From Persicirhabdus sediminis (GTDB taxonomy: Bacteria > Verrucomicrobiota > Verrucomicrobiia > Verrucomicrobiales > Akkermansiaceae), in contig NZ_JAENIM010000034.1 in assembly GCF_016595495.1 (NCBI RefSeq), positions 79,769 to 143,768 on the forward strand: a stretch of DNA of 64,000 nucleotides, read 5' to 3'. The position numbers and the translations under genes are program-made. Shown here piece after piece: positions 36,174 to 44,660 of the stretch. The notes beneath the pieces are model-generated. The model ran no database searches. It had not been told where the DNA came from and worked only from the letters and a program-made list of their open reading frames with translations. Within the stretch, counting starts at the first letter, position 1. Every line of letters starts with the position of its first letter.

Positions 36174-38297
36174 ATGCACACCTTCCTCATCGTTCCAGCT
36201 GGAATGCACGCAGGCCTTACGTCCGCCTCCGTGGGTCTTGTTCACTCACTAGACCGTCTCGGTATGCGCGTGGGATTTTTCAAACCCATCAGCCAATCGT
36301 ACGACGAGCGCGGCAGCGACCTCTCATCTGAGTACGTCCGCGCCATCTCTGCGGTTGAAGCACCTGACCCAATCTCCGTAGACGCCGCTCGCGAGTGGAC
36401 ATCTACCGCGCATACAGAAAACCTGCTTGAGGAAATTGTCTCGCGCTTCCAGACCGCCGCCGAAGGCATGGACGTCATGGTCGTGGAAGGCTTACACGTT
36501 TCCCACAACCACGCATTTCTCAACTCACTCAACCCAAAACTGGCCAGAGCACTCAATGCCGACGTCATCCTCGTATCCAACTGCCAGGACATGGACGCCG
36601 CCCAGCTCAACCAGCACATCGAGAGCGCCGGCGAACCATTTGGTGGTGCCGCTAGCGCCAATGTGATTGGCTGCATCCTCAACCAAGTCAAACCATCCGA
36701 GCTGCTCGGGCCACGCCTCGACGATACCGAGCAAGTCAACTGGGCATACAACAAAATCATCCGCCAAGTCACCTGCTTCCGCAAAGAACACCTGCACCTA
36801 CTTGGCGTCATTCCATTCCGTGAGTCGCTCACATCATTCCGTACTTCAGACCTGATCAGACCACTCGAAGCCACCGTGCTTTTTGAAGGGGAAATCGACA
36901 CCCGCCGAGTCAGCGAGACTCACCTGTGCGCACGCGACATTTCCCATCTCCCTCAGGTCTATCACGCCGGCTCATTAGTCGTCACACCAGCTGACCGCTC
37001 AGACGTCATCATCGGCTGTGCCTATGCGGCGCAAAAAGGCATCCAGCTGGCTGGACTCATCCTCACCGGCGACCTCGAGCCAAACCAAAACGTGCTCGAT
37101 TTCTGCGGCTCAGCCTTCGAGACCGGTCTTCCAGTGATGGCGGTGAAAACCACCTCATTCGAAACCGCTCGCAACCTCACTGCCGTCAGCCCAGAAATTC
37201 CAGCTGACGACGTCGCTCGCCTGCAGCAGCTGGTTGGCCACATCGCCCGCCACATCGATACTGGCTGGATGGAAAACCACTGCTCAGCACCGCAGAAAAT
37301 CCGCCTTTCACCACCGGCATTCCGCCACCTCATCAACCAGAAAGCACGCAGCAATCCAAAACGCATCGTGCTGCCAGAGGGCTGCGAACCACGCACCTTG
37401 GAAGCCGCTGTAATCTGCCACCGCCGCAAGATCGCCGAGCCCGTTCTCATCGGTTCACCAGAGGAAGTCAACAGCGCGGCCAAAAAACACGGTATCGCCC
37501 TGCCAAGCGACATCGAGATCCTCGATCCAGTTCTCCACCGCGCTCGCTACGTCAGCTCACTCTACGAGCTGCGTAAGCACAAAGGCATGACTCCAGCTCA
37601 GGCAGAAAGCACGCTGGAAGACAATATCACCCTCGCCACCATGATGCTGGCCAAGGGAGATGTCGACGGCCTCGTTTCCGGAGCTATCCACTCCACCGCA
37701 GACACCATTCGTCCAGCTCTCCAGCTGATCAAAAAAGCGCCATCAGCCGCTGGTGTTTCCTCAGTCTTCTTCATGTGTCTGCCTAAACAGGTGCTGGTTT
37801 ACGGTGACTGCGCCGTCAACCTCGATCCAAAAGCCGAGCTGCTCGCAGACATCGCCATCCAGAGTGCTGAGTCAGCCGTTGCCTTTGGCATTGAGCCGCG
37901 CATCGCCATGATTTCCTACTCCACCCTAGGATCTGGCGGTGGTGCTGATGTAGAAAAAGTCATCGAAGCTACCAAACTCGTGCGCGAACGTCGTCCTGAC
38001 TTACTCGTCGACGGCCCACTGCAATACGATGCCGCATCCAACTCAGGCGTCGCCAAAACCAAAGCACCTGACAGTGAAGTCGCTGGTCGCGCCACCGTAT
38101 TTGTCTTCCCAGACCTCAATACCGGCAACACCACCTACAAAGCCGTGCAGCGTTCCGCCAACGTCGTTTCTGTCGGCCCAGTGCTGCAAGGCCTGCGCAA
38201 ACCAGTCAACGACCTGTCCCGTGGAGCCAACGTCGACGACATCGTCTTCACCATCGCCATCACCTCCATTCAGGCGCAACAAGCTCAGACGGTCTAA
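36174..38297 (+). CDS. pta: Phosphate acetyltransferase, long form
   Basis: 707 residues, three-domain Pta: N-terminal P-loop-like domain with a degenerate loop (VPAGMHAGLTSASVGLV), middle DRTGG domain (DRSDVIIGCAYAA), and C-terminal catalytic PTA domain (RIVLPEGCEPRTLEAA, SGAIHSTADTIRPALQLI, ISYSTLGSGGG, PDLNTGNTTYKAVQR). It converts acetyl-CoA and acetyl phosphate. Together with ackA it provides acetate overflow or assimilation. Confidence 0.95.
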   Translation: MHTFLIVPAGMHAGLTSASVGLVHSLDRLGMRVGFFKPISQSYDERGSDLSSEYVRAISAVEAPDPISVDAAREWTSTAHTENLLEEIVSRFQTAAEGMDVMVVEGLHVSHNHAFLNSLNPKLARALNADVILVSNCQDMDAAQLNQHIESAGEPFGGAASANVIGCILNQVKPSELLGPRLDDTEQVNWAYNKIIRQVTCFRKEHLHLLGVIPFRESLTSFRTSDLIRPLEATVLFEGEIDTRRVSETHLCARDISHLPQVYHAGSLVVTPADRSDVIIGCAYAAQKGIQLAGLILTGDLEPNQNVLDFCGSAFETGLPVMAVKTTSFETARNLTAVSPEIPADDVARLQQLVGHIARHIDTGWMENHCSAPQKIRLSPPAFRHLINQKARSNPKRIVLPEGCEPRTLEAAVICHRRKIAEPVLIGSPEEVNSAAKKHGIALPSDIEILDPVLHRARYVSSLYELRKHKGMTPAQAESTLEDNITLATMMLAKGDVDGLVSGAIHSTADTIRPALQLIKKAPSAAGVSSVFFMCLPKQVLVYGDCAVNLDPKAELLADIAIQSAESAVAFGIEPRIAMISYSTLGSGGGADVEKVIEATKLVRERRPDLLVDGPLQYDAASNSGVAKTKAPDSEVAGRATVFVFPDLNTGNTTYKAVQRSANVVSVGPVLQGLRKPVNDLSRGANVDDIVFTIAITSIQAQQAQTV

Positions 38298-38323
38298 GCA
38301 GCCAGCTGAAAATCCATTTCTCC

Positions 38324-38359
38324 ATGACGGCATCCACCTGCGGATGCCGTCATTTTTTT
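38324..38359 (+). terminator. Terminator of ackA-pta
   Basis: Perfect 12-bp stem ATGACGGCATCC / GGATGCCGTCAT, loop ACCTGC, then a run of seven T. Confidence 0.95.
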
Positions 38360-38608
38360 ACCGCCAACTCGGCTGAGCTGACGTAAAACCATCACCATCT
38401 CGCAGGCTAGACGAGCGCCAGCGGCACATTGCCAATCTGGTGAAAACTTCACCCCCCTTAAGCATCCAAATCTGCCAGATTGCGGCAAATTTGCCCAAAT
38501 CCACCCCAAATCACCCAAATTGTGGAAAAAATCATACGCAGATTCCTCTGATTACGAATTCCCGCCTTGCCACTCAGGGTCTTGTTGGCTATGCACTGCA
38601 TCAAGATT

Positions 38609-39427
38609 ATGGCAGAAATTCCAGCACCACTCGCAGAGATCGAAACTGGCCCATCAAAACTCGATCAGTTCCTCGACCAACACTCGAAAAAGTTACTCAT
38701 TGCCGCCGTTCTTATCGCCATTGCGGTAGGTGCCTACGTCATTTATGACGGTGTGGCTGAAGGTAAACTTCGCGATGCCGGCGCCGCCCTCACGGCAGCA
38801 GAAGGCACCGACGGACTCGAACAAGTTATGACCGCCTACGACGGCACCGCCACTGGTGGTAGCGCCATGCTCATGCTTGCCGACCTACAGCGCGAAGAAT
38901 CTGTGGATTCAGCCATCGGCACACTGCAACAGTTCCTCATCAAATACCCAGAACACCCAGCAGTAGCCAGCGCACAAACCAAACTCGGCCTGCTACTCAT
39001 CAACCAAGGTAAAGCTGACGAAGCCGCCACCTACCTTGACAAAGTCATTGCTAGCCAGAATGCTGGTTACATCGCCCCACTCGCCAACATTGCACTCGGC
39101 GACATCGCCAAAGCCAAAGGCGACCTCGCAGCAGCTAAAGATTTCTACACCACAGCAGTAGAAAGTGGCATCGCCCTCAGCGATGATGAAGATGCCTTCC
39201 GCCAAAACCCGTTCAAACAAACCGCACAAGACCGCGTTTTGCTGCTCAATGCTGAAGCTCCTGTGATGATCAAGCCTGTCGCTCCTAAGGCTCCAGCCTC
39301 ATCACCAGCCCTGCCAGCTATCCCTCAAGCAGGCGGTGACGACGATATCCAAGCGCCATCATTCGCTCTGCCAACGCAACTGCCAGAAAGCTCACCTGCT
39401 GAGCCAACTGAAACACCCGCGCCATAA
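38609..39427 (+). CDS. Membrane-anchored TPR protein
   Basis: 272 residues from the ATG of MAEIPAPLAEIETG. A short cytoplasmic segment, one TM helix (LLIAAVLIAIAVGAYVIYDGV), then TPR-like helices (AMLMLADLQREES, HPAVASAQTKLGLLLINQGKADEAATYLDKV, AALGDIAKAKGDLAAAKDFY-type) and a Pro-rich C-terminal tail. The layout resembles YfgM/TPR_21 proteins that work at the inner membrane with chaperones. It precedes bactofilin by 142 bases on the same strand. Confidence 0.78.
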   Translation: MAEIPAPLAEIETGPSKLDQFLDQHSKKLLIAAVLIAIAVGAYVIYDGVAEGKLRDAGAALTAAEGTDGLEQVMTAYDGTATGGSAMLMLADLQREESVDSAIGTLQQFLIKYPEHPAVASAQTKLGLLLINQGKADEAATYLDKVIASQNAGYIAPLANIALGDIAKAKGDLAAAKDFYTTAVESGIALSDDEDAFRQNPFKQTAQDRVLLLNAEAPVMIKPVAPKAPASSPALPAIPQAGGDDDIQAPSFALPTQLPESSPAEPTETPAP

Positions 39428-39569
39428 CTCCCGTATCCAAATCAAACCCCCAATCAAATTTCATTAATTAGAAATTTGAATTTTATGAGAATTGCCTTGT
39501 AATAAGGTATTCTATTTCCACTTATTAGCAGTGCCTAAACTGCATAAACTATTAGCCAACTGATTCGCC

Positions 39570-40220
39570 GTGTTCAAGAAAGTCATCGGGCAGAAGCCCA
39601 CCCAGCCAGGCGCAGAATCTGCGCCAAAATCTCCAGCTAGCTCCCCAGCTCCAAGCGCAGCACCCGCGCCAAAAAGCCCTGCACCTACAAATGCCACACA
39701 GAAGCAAATGCCAGTAACTCAACCAAGTAGCGCTCCAGCTGCCCGTAAATCCGCCGCCGCACCAAGTGGTCGCAACGTCCTCAGTACTGACGTAGAAATC
39801 ACCGGTAGCATCAAATTTACCAACGATCTCGTCGTTGACGGCCGCATCGAAGGCAACATCGAATCTGACGGTTCTCTTACCGTTGGTGAAAATGCTGTTA
39901 TCAAAGCCGCCATCAATACCCGCTCAGTCATCATCTACGGCAAAGTAGAAGGTAACATCACCGTCACAGAACGTGTAGAGCTCAAAGAAAATGCCGAACT
40001 CATCGGTGACATCGCTGCCGCCACCCTCGCTATCGAGCCAGGCGCGATCTTCTCAGGTAAGTCAGTCATTGGCAAACCAAGTAAAACCCCAGCCCAAGCT
40101 ACGCCGGCAAAAAAGCCAAATAGCAAGTCAGAGACCCGTAAACCAGCCCAAGCAAAAGCTGCTCCTGCAGTTCAGCAAATGGGCAACACTCAGCGCGTTA
40201 CCATTAAGGCCAACGCCTAG
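39570..40220 (+). CDS. Bactofilin
   Basis: 216 residues with a GTG start (MFKKVIGQKPTQPG). The central bactofilin core (about 72-165: TDVEITGSIKFTNDLVVDGRIEGNI, VIIYGKVEGNITVTERVEL, IGDIAAATLAIEPGAIFSG) is a right-handed beta-helix that polymerises without nucleotide. It is flanked by disordered Pro/Ala/Ser-rich and Lys-rich tails. Role in cell shape, envelope organisation or polarity. A strong terminator follows. Confidence 0.92.
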   Translation: MFKKVIGQKPTQPGAESAPKSPASSPAPSAAPAPKSPAPTNATQKQMPVTQPSSAPAARKSAAAPSGRNVLSTDVEITGSIKFTNDLVVDGRIEGNIESDGSLTVGENAVIKAAINTRSVIIYGKVEGNITVTERVELKENAELIGDIAAATLAIEPGAIFSGKSVIGKPSKTPAQATPAKKPNSKSETRKPAQAKAAPAVQQMGNTQRVTIKANA

Positions 40221-40270
40221 TTCGCTTTTTAAAGCCACTCCGGCTTGCTAAATATTCCCAGAATTTCCCC

Positions 40271-40301
40271 ACGCCCGTCGCCCACGCGACGGGCGTTTTT
40301 T
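40271..40301 (+). terminator. Terminator after bactofilin
   Basis: 11-bp stem ACGCCCGTCGC / GCGACGGGCGT, loop CCAC, then TTTTTT. Confidence 0.93.
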
Positions 40302-40377
40302 CTTCCTCCACAGCCAGCTGCCACAGGACAACGCAAAAAATGCTGTATTTTTCACTGGAATCATGCAACTTGCCGCC

Positions 40378-41319
40378 ATGTCCAGCACGCCCGCTCTCGA
40401 TCTGACTGAGGATATCCTCCGCCTGAAAAAGGAACGCAATGCCGTCATCCTCGCCCACAACTACCAAACTGGTGACATCCAAGATCTCGCCGACTACGTA
40501 GGAGACTCCCTAGGTCTCGCCTATCAAGCTCAAGCAACGGATGCAGACGTTATCGTCTTCTGCGGTGTCCATTTCATGGCCGAAACCGCCAAAATCGTCA
40601 ACCCAGGCAAAACCGTCATCCTGCCAGACCGCGATGCCGGCTGCTCGCTAGAAGAATCATGCCCAGCTGACCAGCTCGAAGCATTCCTCAAAGCCAACGC
40701 CGAGAAAAACTACTACGTCATCGCCTACATCAACTGCTCAGGCGGCGTCAAAGCACTCTGCGACGTCATCTGCACCAGCGGCAATGCCGTCAAAATCGTT
40801 GATCAAGCGCCAGCTGACCGCCCAATCCTCTTTGTGCCCGACCAAAACCTCGGCGCCTGGGTAATGGAGCAAACAGGCCGCAAGATGGACCTCTGGCAAG
40901 GATCCTGCTACGTGCACATGGAGTTCACACGCGACTCCATCAACAAAATCAAAGACGAGTACCCAGACGCCGTCGTCGTCGCTCACCCAGAGTGCCCGAC
41001 CGCCGTTCGCCTACTCGCCGACGAAGTCTGCTCAACCGAAAAGATGATCCCATACTGCCAAAATACACCGGCAAAAAACATCATCATCGTCACCGAGTCC
41101 GGCATGCTCCACAGGCTCGAAAAAGAATGCCCAGACAAAAACTTCATCGCTGGCCCAACTGATAAATGCGCCTGCAACGACTGCCATTTCATGAAAATGA
41201 ATACGCTGGAAAAACTCCACGCATGCCTAGAAAACCTCAGCCCAGAAGTGCAGATGCCTGAAGACCTGCGCAAAGCCGCTGAAGCACCACTCCTGCGCAT
41301 GCTCGAGCAGTCAAAATAA
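40378..41319 (+). CDS. nadA: Quinolinate synthase
   Basis: 313 residues from MSSTPALDLTEDI; an ATG five codons earlier is the alternative. It condenses iminoaspartate and dihydroxyacetone phosphate to quinolinate in NAD synthesis, using a 4Fe-4S cluster. The three cluster Cys are expected in AYINCSGGVKALCDVICTS, AHPECPTAV and KCACNDCHFMKMNTLEKL. AHNYQTGDIQDLADYVGDSL is the family N-terminal signature. The last ~110 bases, terminator and flank are duplicated 3.45 kb downstream. Confidence 0.95.
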   Translation: MSSTPALDLTEDILRLKKERNAVILAHNYQTGDIQDLADYVGDSLGLAYQAQATDADVIVFCGVHFMAETAKIVNPGKTVILPDRDAGCSLEESCPADQLEAFLKANAEKNYYVIAYINCSGGVKALCDVICTSGNAVKIVDQAPADRPILFVPDQNLGAWVMEQTGRKMDLWQGSCYVHMEFTRDSINKIKDEYPDAVVVAHPECPTAVRLLADEVCSTEKMIPYCQNTPAKNIIIVTESGMLHRLEKECPDKNFIAGPTDKCACNDCHFMKMNTLEKLHACLENLSPEVQMPEDLRKAAEAPLLRMLEQSK

Positions 41320-41556
41320 GCCAGCCAGCACCACACCACTCAAGCCGCTAGAACCACCCCCATTCCAGCCAACTACAGCCGCCTCAAACGAGGCGGCTTT
41401 TTTGCGCCCAGCTACATCCCCTCCAGCTGAAAAACCAACCCGCACCAGCCAGATCAACTCAGGAAAAACCCAAAAACACCCAGCTACTTTAACCAGCGAA
41501 CCCAATAAACATAAGCATTCCAGCTGGATACGATTTCCAGATGCCTGACATGTTTT
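41207..41556. repeat. Direct repeat, left copy: nadA 3' end plus flank
   Basis: Starting at TGGAAAAACTCCACGCATGC inside nadA and running through the stop, the terminator and the 101-bp element. The first ~210 bases match 44661 onward with one substitution (CTC versus CTG in a Leu codon); the rest is more diverged. Offset to the second copy is 3454-3455 bases. Confidence 0.9.
41378..41403 (+). terminator. Terminator of nadA
   Basis: 8-bp stem GCCGCCTC / GAGGCGGC, loop AAAC, then TTTTTT. Duplicated at 44832. Confidence 0.92.
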
Positions 41557-41560
41557 TTTT
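41460..41560. repeat. 101-bp island element, copy 1
   Basis: Starts CAGGAAAAACCCAAAAACAC, has CCCAGCTACTTTAA near the middle, AATAAACATAAGCATTCCAG, and ends CAGATGCCTGACATG plus eight T. The copies at 42111 and 44915 have exactly the same length. A coding stub follows at once. Confidence 0.85.
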
Positions 41561-41692
41561 AGTATTTTTGATGGAACTATCAATGGAGGACGGTTACTAA
41601 AAACGCTGGGCATACCCGTCGCGAAGATTATTGCTAAAAATGCAGATGCCTTTATGATAATGGCATCGGAACTGATAGAAGATAAGCAATAG
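41549..41692 (+). pseudogene. Toxin-tip stub 1 (C-terminal fragment)
   Basis: Frame open from the T-run of the element to TAG at 41690, without a start codon near the beginning: ...IFDGTINGGRLLKTLGIPVA, KIIAKNADAFMIMASELIED-KQ. It reads as the C-terminal 40-odd residues of a larger protein. The next gene starts on the base after its stop. Toxin identity is an inference from this layout. Confidence 0.5.
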
Positions 41693-41869
41693 ATGTCTAG
41701 ATTATATATAGTGATGTGTTTAACTCTCACATTTATAAGTGCTTCGTGCTTAGTTTTTTTATATTTAACAAATGATAGAAGTGATGATTTCAGATCCGTT
41801 ATGCAGAGTACATTTGGATTCATATTATTTACGATATATGTAATATATAGATATAAGAAGGATAGGTAA
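41693..41869 (+). CDS. 58-residue two-TM protein, candidate immunity protein
   Basis: ATG directly follows the stop of the stub (TAGATG). MSRLYIVMCLTLTFISASCL starts TM1 (through VFLYL), a short polar loop NDRSDDFRSVMQS follows, and TM2 is FGFILFTIYVIYRY, ending KKDR. Small two-helix membrane proteins in this position are common immunity partners of membrane-active or exported toxins. AT-rich compared with flanking core genes, suggesting transfer. Confidence 0.55.
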   Translation: MSRLYIVMCLTLTFISASCLVFLYLTNDRSDDFRSVMQSTFGFILFTIYVIYRYKKDR

Positions 41870-41927
41870 TAAAGATTCCAGGAGTCTTTTGAAGGTAGCT
41901 CACTGATTATGTACTATATTGGTGAAT

Positions 41928-42047
41928 ATGAAAACTCCTCAACCAGCACAGAATAAGGAAGAACCAGCTGAAGTAGAAGAATTGACACCTCTTCAGCTGG
42001 CGGATTGTAAAACGGATTTTTCCGTTGGTAATGCGCAAATACATTAG
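41928..42047 (+). CDS. Short ORF of 39 residues, uncertain
   Basis: MKTPQPAQNKEEPAEVEELT, then PLQLADCKTDFSVGNAQIH and stop. A GGTGA stretch sits five bases before the ATG. Acidic, no known motif; the last codons overlap a sequence related to the insertion-sequence-like end at 46399. May be a remnant. Confidence 0.3.
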   Translation: MKTPQPAQNKEEPAEVEELTPLQLADCKTDFSVGNAQIH

Positions 42048-42061
42048 ACAGACAAACTGAG
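42045..42061. repeat. 17-bp scattered motif, copy a
   Basis: TAGACAGACAAACTGAG, identical to 46445-46461; the preceding 15 bases also resemble those before 46445. Likely relic of the same mobile-element end. Confidence 0.45.
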
Positions 42062-42082
42062 GAATAGGAAGGTGGCTGTTTT

Positions 42083-42101
42083 CAGATTCCTGACATTTTT
42101 T
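42083..42101. repeat. Short copy of the element end
   Basis: CAGATTCCTGACATTTTTT, nine bases before the second full 101-bp element. One substitution from the consensus. Confidence 0.6.
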
Positions 42102-42110
42102 AACTGAATT

Positions 42111-42211
42111 CAGGAAAAACCCAAAAACACCCAGCTACTTTAAGCTGGGAACTCAATAAACATAAGCATTCCAGCTGATTCTTACGCCCAAATGCCTGAC
42201 ATCTTTTTTTT
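42111..42211. repeat. 101-bp island element, copy 2
   Basis: Same start and length as copy 1. Here the internal inverted repeat is perfect (CCCAGCT-ACTTTA-AGCTGGG); on the minus strand it is followed by TGTTTTTGGGTTTTT, a terminator-like layout. Ends AAATGCCTGACATC plus eight T. Confidence 0.85.
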
Positions 42212-42253
42212 ATTTTTTTCAATGCAGGAGAGGCGATAGATCCATTAGACTAA
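42200..42253 (+). pseudogene. Toxin-tip stub 2
   Basis: Frame open from the T-run of element copy 2: ...FFNAGEAIDPLD then TAA. In the same frame relative to the CCTGACAT motif as stub 1. Six bases later the SUKH-like gene starts. Only about eleven residues lie outside the T-run, so coding status rests on the shared layout. Confidence 0.35.
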
Positions 42254-42259
42254 AAAGAA

Positions 42260-42856
42260 ATGACTAGAAACATCATTAAAGAACTCGATCTCACCTCAGT
42301 ATGTGAAGAGAGAACCTACTACGATCAGGGGGAAGTTGACGCCTTCCAGAACCAATACAACATTCAGCTACCTGCTAGCCTGCTCTTCGCCTTAAAGGAG
42401 ATAGGCTCTGCCGTGATGTGCTCAAAGATATTTAAGCCCATTCAGTCGACTGGTTTGACAGGTGATGATGCCTATTTGGATATCCTATCTTTTTATTGCG
42501 GTGCTCTGAAAGGATCCGATAGTTTAGGTGGAGCTAATAAGACCTTTGCCGGCAGAATGAGCCCAGACTTGGTGGTGATTGCGGACGCTTCAGGAGGTGA
42601 CCAAATTTGTATCGATGTGAAGACTTCAAAGGTCTATTATTGGCGACATGACGCCTGCGAAGGTGAATTGTCTGAGATCCTCATTGCCGATAGTTTTGAT
42701 GCTTTTATTGATCGGCTCGAGACGCCGGTAGAGCCTGAAAGAATGGAATTTACTGACGCCGAAATTGCAGCTACAGACGCTCGCATATTGAGGGAGCGTG
42801 GCCCTGAGTCATTAGAGCGTGTCCGTAAAATTAGAGCGAAGTATGAGAAAAAGTAG
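42260..42856 (+). CDS. SMI1/KNR4 (SUKH)-like immunity protein
   Basis: 198 residues, no signal peptide. The SUKH pattern is recognisable: EVDAFQNQYNIQLPASLLFALKEIG near the N-terminus, then DLVVIADASGGDQICIDVKTSKVYYWRHD and SFDAFIDRL. SUKH proteins are typical immunity proteins against exported nuclease toxins. It follows stub 2 without a complete toxin gene, so it is an orphan immunity gene. The C-terminal ~40 residues are a charged helix not needed for the fold. Confidence 0.75.
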   Translation: MTRNIIKELDLTSVCEERTYYDQGEVDAFQNQYNIQLPASLLFALKEIGSAVMCSKIFKPIQSTGLTGDDAYLDILSFYCGALKGSDSLGGANKTFAGRMSPDLVVIADASGGDQICIDVKTSKVYYWRHDACEGELSEILIADSFDAFIDRLETPVEPERMEFTDAEIAATDARILRERGPESLERVRKIRAKYEKK

Positions 42857-42886
42857 CGCGCCTGTATTTCAATCGTAGTCCTTTTT

Positions 42887-42904
42887 CAGATACCTGACAT
42901 TTTT
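42887..42904. repeat. Short copy of the element end
   Basis: CAGATACCTGACATTTTT, 30 bases after the SUKH gene. Confidence 0.55.
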
Positions 42905-42928
42905 CCAAGAACAGCTTATCTCAACAGC

Positions 42929-42945
42929 TAGACAGACATTCTGAG
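42929..42945. repeat. 17-bp scattered motif, copy b
   Basis: TAGACAGACATTCTGAG, two substitutions from the copies at 42045 and 46445, 24 bases after an element end. Confidence 0.4.
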
Positions 42946-42981
42946 AGTTCTCTCTCGTGTCCTCTACACTGCGGATCACCT

Positions 42982-44079
42982 TCATAGACTCAGATGATAG
43001 CGGGTATATTTCAGCTGGCCAGTTTTGCTCAGCCCTCCCTTAGCTACTAAGTCATTCAGGTCACGAGTGACTGTGGCACGCGCTGCTCCGGTGATGGAAA
43101 TGTAGTTCTCAGCGCTGAGACCACCTTTAAATCCATCCACGCCTTCGCGAAACATGCGTCCGATGACCTTTTGCTGACGTTGGTTGAGCTGCCCGCGCAG
43201 CCGATCGTATAGTTTGGTTTTCTGGATGAGGAAGTCGATGCGCTTGGCGGTATTTTCCTGTGCCTGCAGAATCGTTTCGCCAAAGTAAACCAGCCAGTCA
43301 GTAATGTGGTTGTGTTTGTTGCTATTTTCCAGCTGCTCGTAATACGCCTTGCGCTTGCGCTCGATGGTATAGGCCAGCGCGATGAGCGACGGACGGCCCA
43401 GACTTTGAGCGAGTGATTTTTCCGCAATCGCTCGTGCGATGCGACCATTCCCATCTTCAAATGGGTGAATGGATACAAAATACAAATGCGCAATGCCTGC
43501 GCGAGTGAGTGGCCGTAGTGCTTGCTGGCCAGTGGCTGCACTTTGATTAAAGAAGTCGATAAACGCTGCCATTTCAGCCTCCATGCGGGAAGATGGCGGC
43601 GCCTCAAAGTGAATGCTCGGCTCGTACATTGCCCCCGATACAATACGCATCGGCTCAGCATGAGTTCGGTAGGCGCCAACGCTACGGATATCTTGGCGAC
43701 CATTCATCAACATGCCATGCCACTGCAATAGACATTGTCGATCCAGCGGAGATTTGTATCCCTGGTAAAGATCCATCATCATGGCCGCAACACCCTGCTC
43801 AGCAGGAGGGACCTGACGGTGGTCGCTGGTGAGGCCAAATTGCCGACCAATAGACGACTGCAGGCTATCTCGATCGAGAATTTCCCCTTCAATCTTCGAT
43901 GTTTGCATCGCCTCTTCGCTGATAAGTTCTACTTTCAGGCGATTTTTATCCACCTCAGCAACATGTTTAAACGCGCCAAGGTTTTCTCCTGAAAGACTTA
44001 AAAACTGCGCCTCCAGATCGTCCATCGCCTTACTCTCATAGCTAAATTCGGGCCAATCGTTTTGTTGCCAATTCCACAT
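42982..44079 (-). CDS. Fic family AMP-transferase with inhibitory helix
   Basis: 365 residues. N-terminal DUF4172-like domain with the inhibitory motif TSKIEG (T60-x-x-x-E64-G65), core Fic motif HPFEDGNGRIAR (205-216), and a C-terminal winged helix (SAENYISITGAARATVTRDLNDLVAKGGL). It AMPylates or otherwise nucleotidylates a protein target; the intramolecular inhibitory helix keeps it mostly off (class II). It could act as a regulator, toxin or phage-response protein. The gene runs against the immunity genes and stands inside the duplicated-nadA interval. Confidence 0.92.
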   Translation of the reverse strand: MWNWQQNDWPEFSYESKAMDDLEAQFLSLSGENLGAFKHVAEVDKNRLKVELISEEAMQTSKIEGEILDRDSLQSSIGRQFGLTSDHRQVPPAEQGVAAMMMDLYQGYKSPLDRQCLLQWHGMLMNGRQDIRSVGAYRTHAEPMRIVSGAMYEPSIHFEAPPSSRMEAEMAAFIDFFNQSAATGQQALRPLTRAGIAHLYFVSIHPFEDGNGRIARAIAEKSLAQSLGRPSLIALAYTIERKRKAYYEQLENSNKHNHITDWLVYFGETILQAQENTAKRIDFLIQKTKLYDRLRGQLNQRQQKVIGRMFREGVDGFKGGLSAENYISITGAARATVTRDLNDLVAKGGLSKTGQLKYTRYHLSL

Positions 44080-44159
44080 AATGATTCATAGAATGTGATT
44101 CTATAACTCAAAATTAGCCTAATAATGAGTAATAGCAAGGGTTTCTATAACTCGCCTGA

Positions 44160-44348
44160 TCCTCCAAGAGGAAAACCGCTTACGATACTACTTCAGCTAC
44201 GTTGGCCGCTCGTAAACCACTAGAGCAAGGTGAAAAATCCACACCCGAAATCATCATGCACCTAAAGGCTCAGCAGGTTGATCAGCTAGAGAGTTTGACT
44301 TTTTTGCGGGGCCTGATGACTGACTCAAACTTTGTGTTTTTGATCTAA
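44160..44348 (+). pseudogene. Unidentified coding remnant
   Basis: Open frame without a good start: SATLAARKPLEQGEKSTPEI, then IMHLKAQQVDQLESLTFLRG and LMTDSNFVFLI, stop. The composition is protein-like, but no family was recognised. It may be another C-terminal fragment. Confidence 0.3.
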
Positions 44349-44465
44349 CTCTAATCATTGAATCAGTGATAAAAAAATTCCCCTCGATGGTGGGCGGAGT
44401 TCCAGAGCAAAATCATAGATGTACCCAAACTGCAGCATTGGCTTTCCCAATGAGGATTTATGCTG

Positions 44466-44582
44466 ATTTTCTCTGGTGCAGCGTTCACTATTCAATGTGA
44501 TTAAGCTTCGCCCCTTCGCTACCAGCTCATTAATATCACGCATGGCAGTGACCCTCGAGTCAGCTAATTTTGTTACGCTCAT
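44466..44582 (-). pseudogene. Decayed C-terminus of a second Fic protein
   Basis: MSVTKLADSRVTAMRDINEL plus VAKGRSLITLNSERCTREN parallels the winged-helix end of the intact Fic protein (ISITGAARATVTRDLNDLVAKGG). No Fic core is left around it. It indicates that a second Fic gene once stood here. Confidence 0.5.
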
Positions 44583-44660
44583 CGCCACCCCAACAGAACA
44601 ATTTTGTTGGTAATTGCATTTCTTGCTTTCACAATTTAAACCTGTCTTTTTATATAATAC

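Noticed and set aside
36242..36901. 219-codon minus-strand ORF opposite pta
   Set aside because: Shadow ORF; Ser/Arg-rich antisense composition, no motif, and pta is complete on the other strand.
41460..41560. 101-bp element as an integron attC site
   Set aside because: Length and paired stems are suggestive, but no RYYYAAC/GTTRRRY core pair is seen at the ends and there is no integrase in the window.
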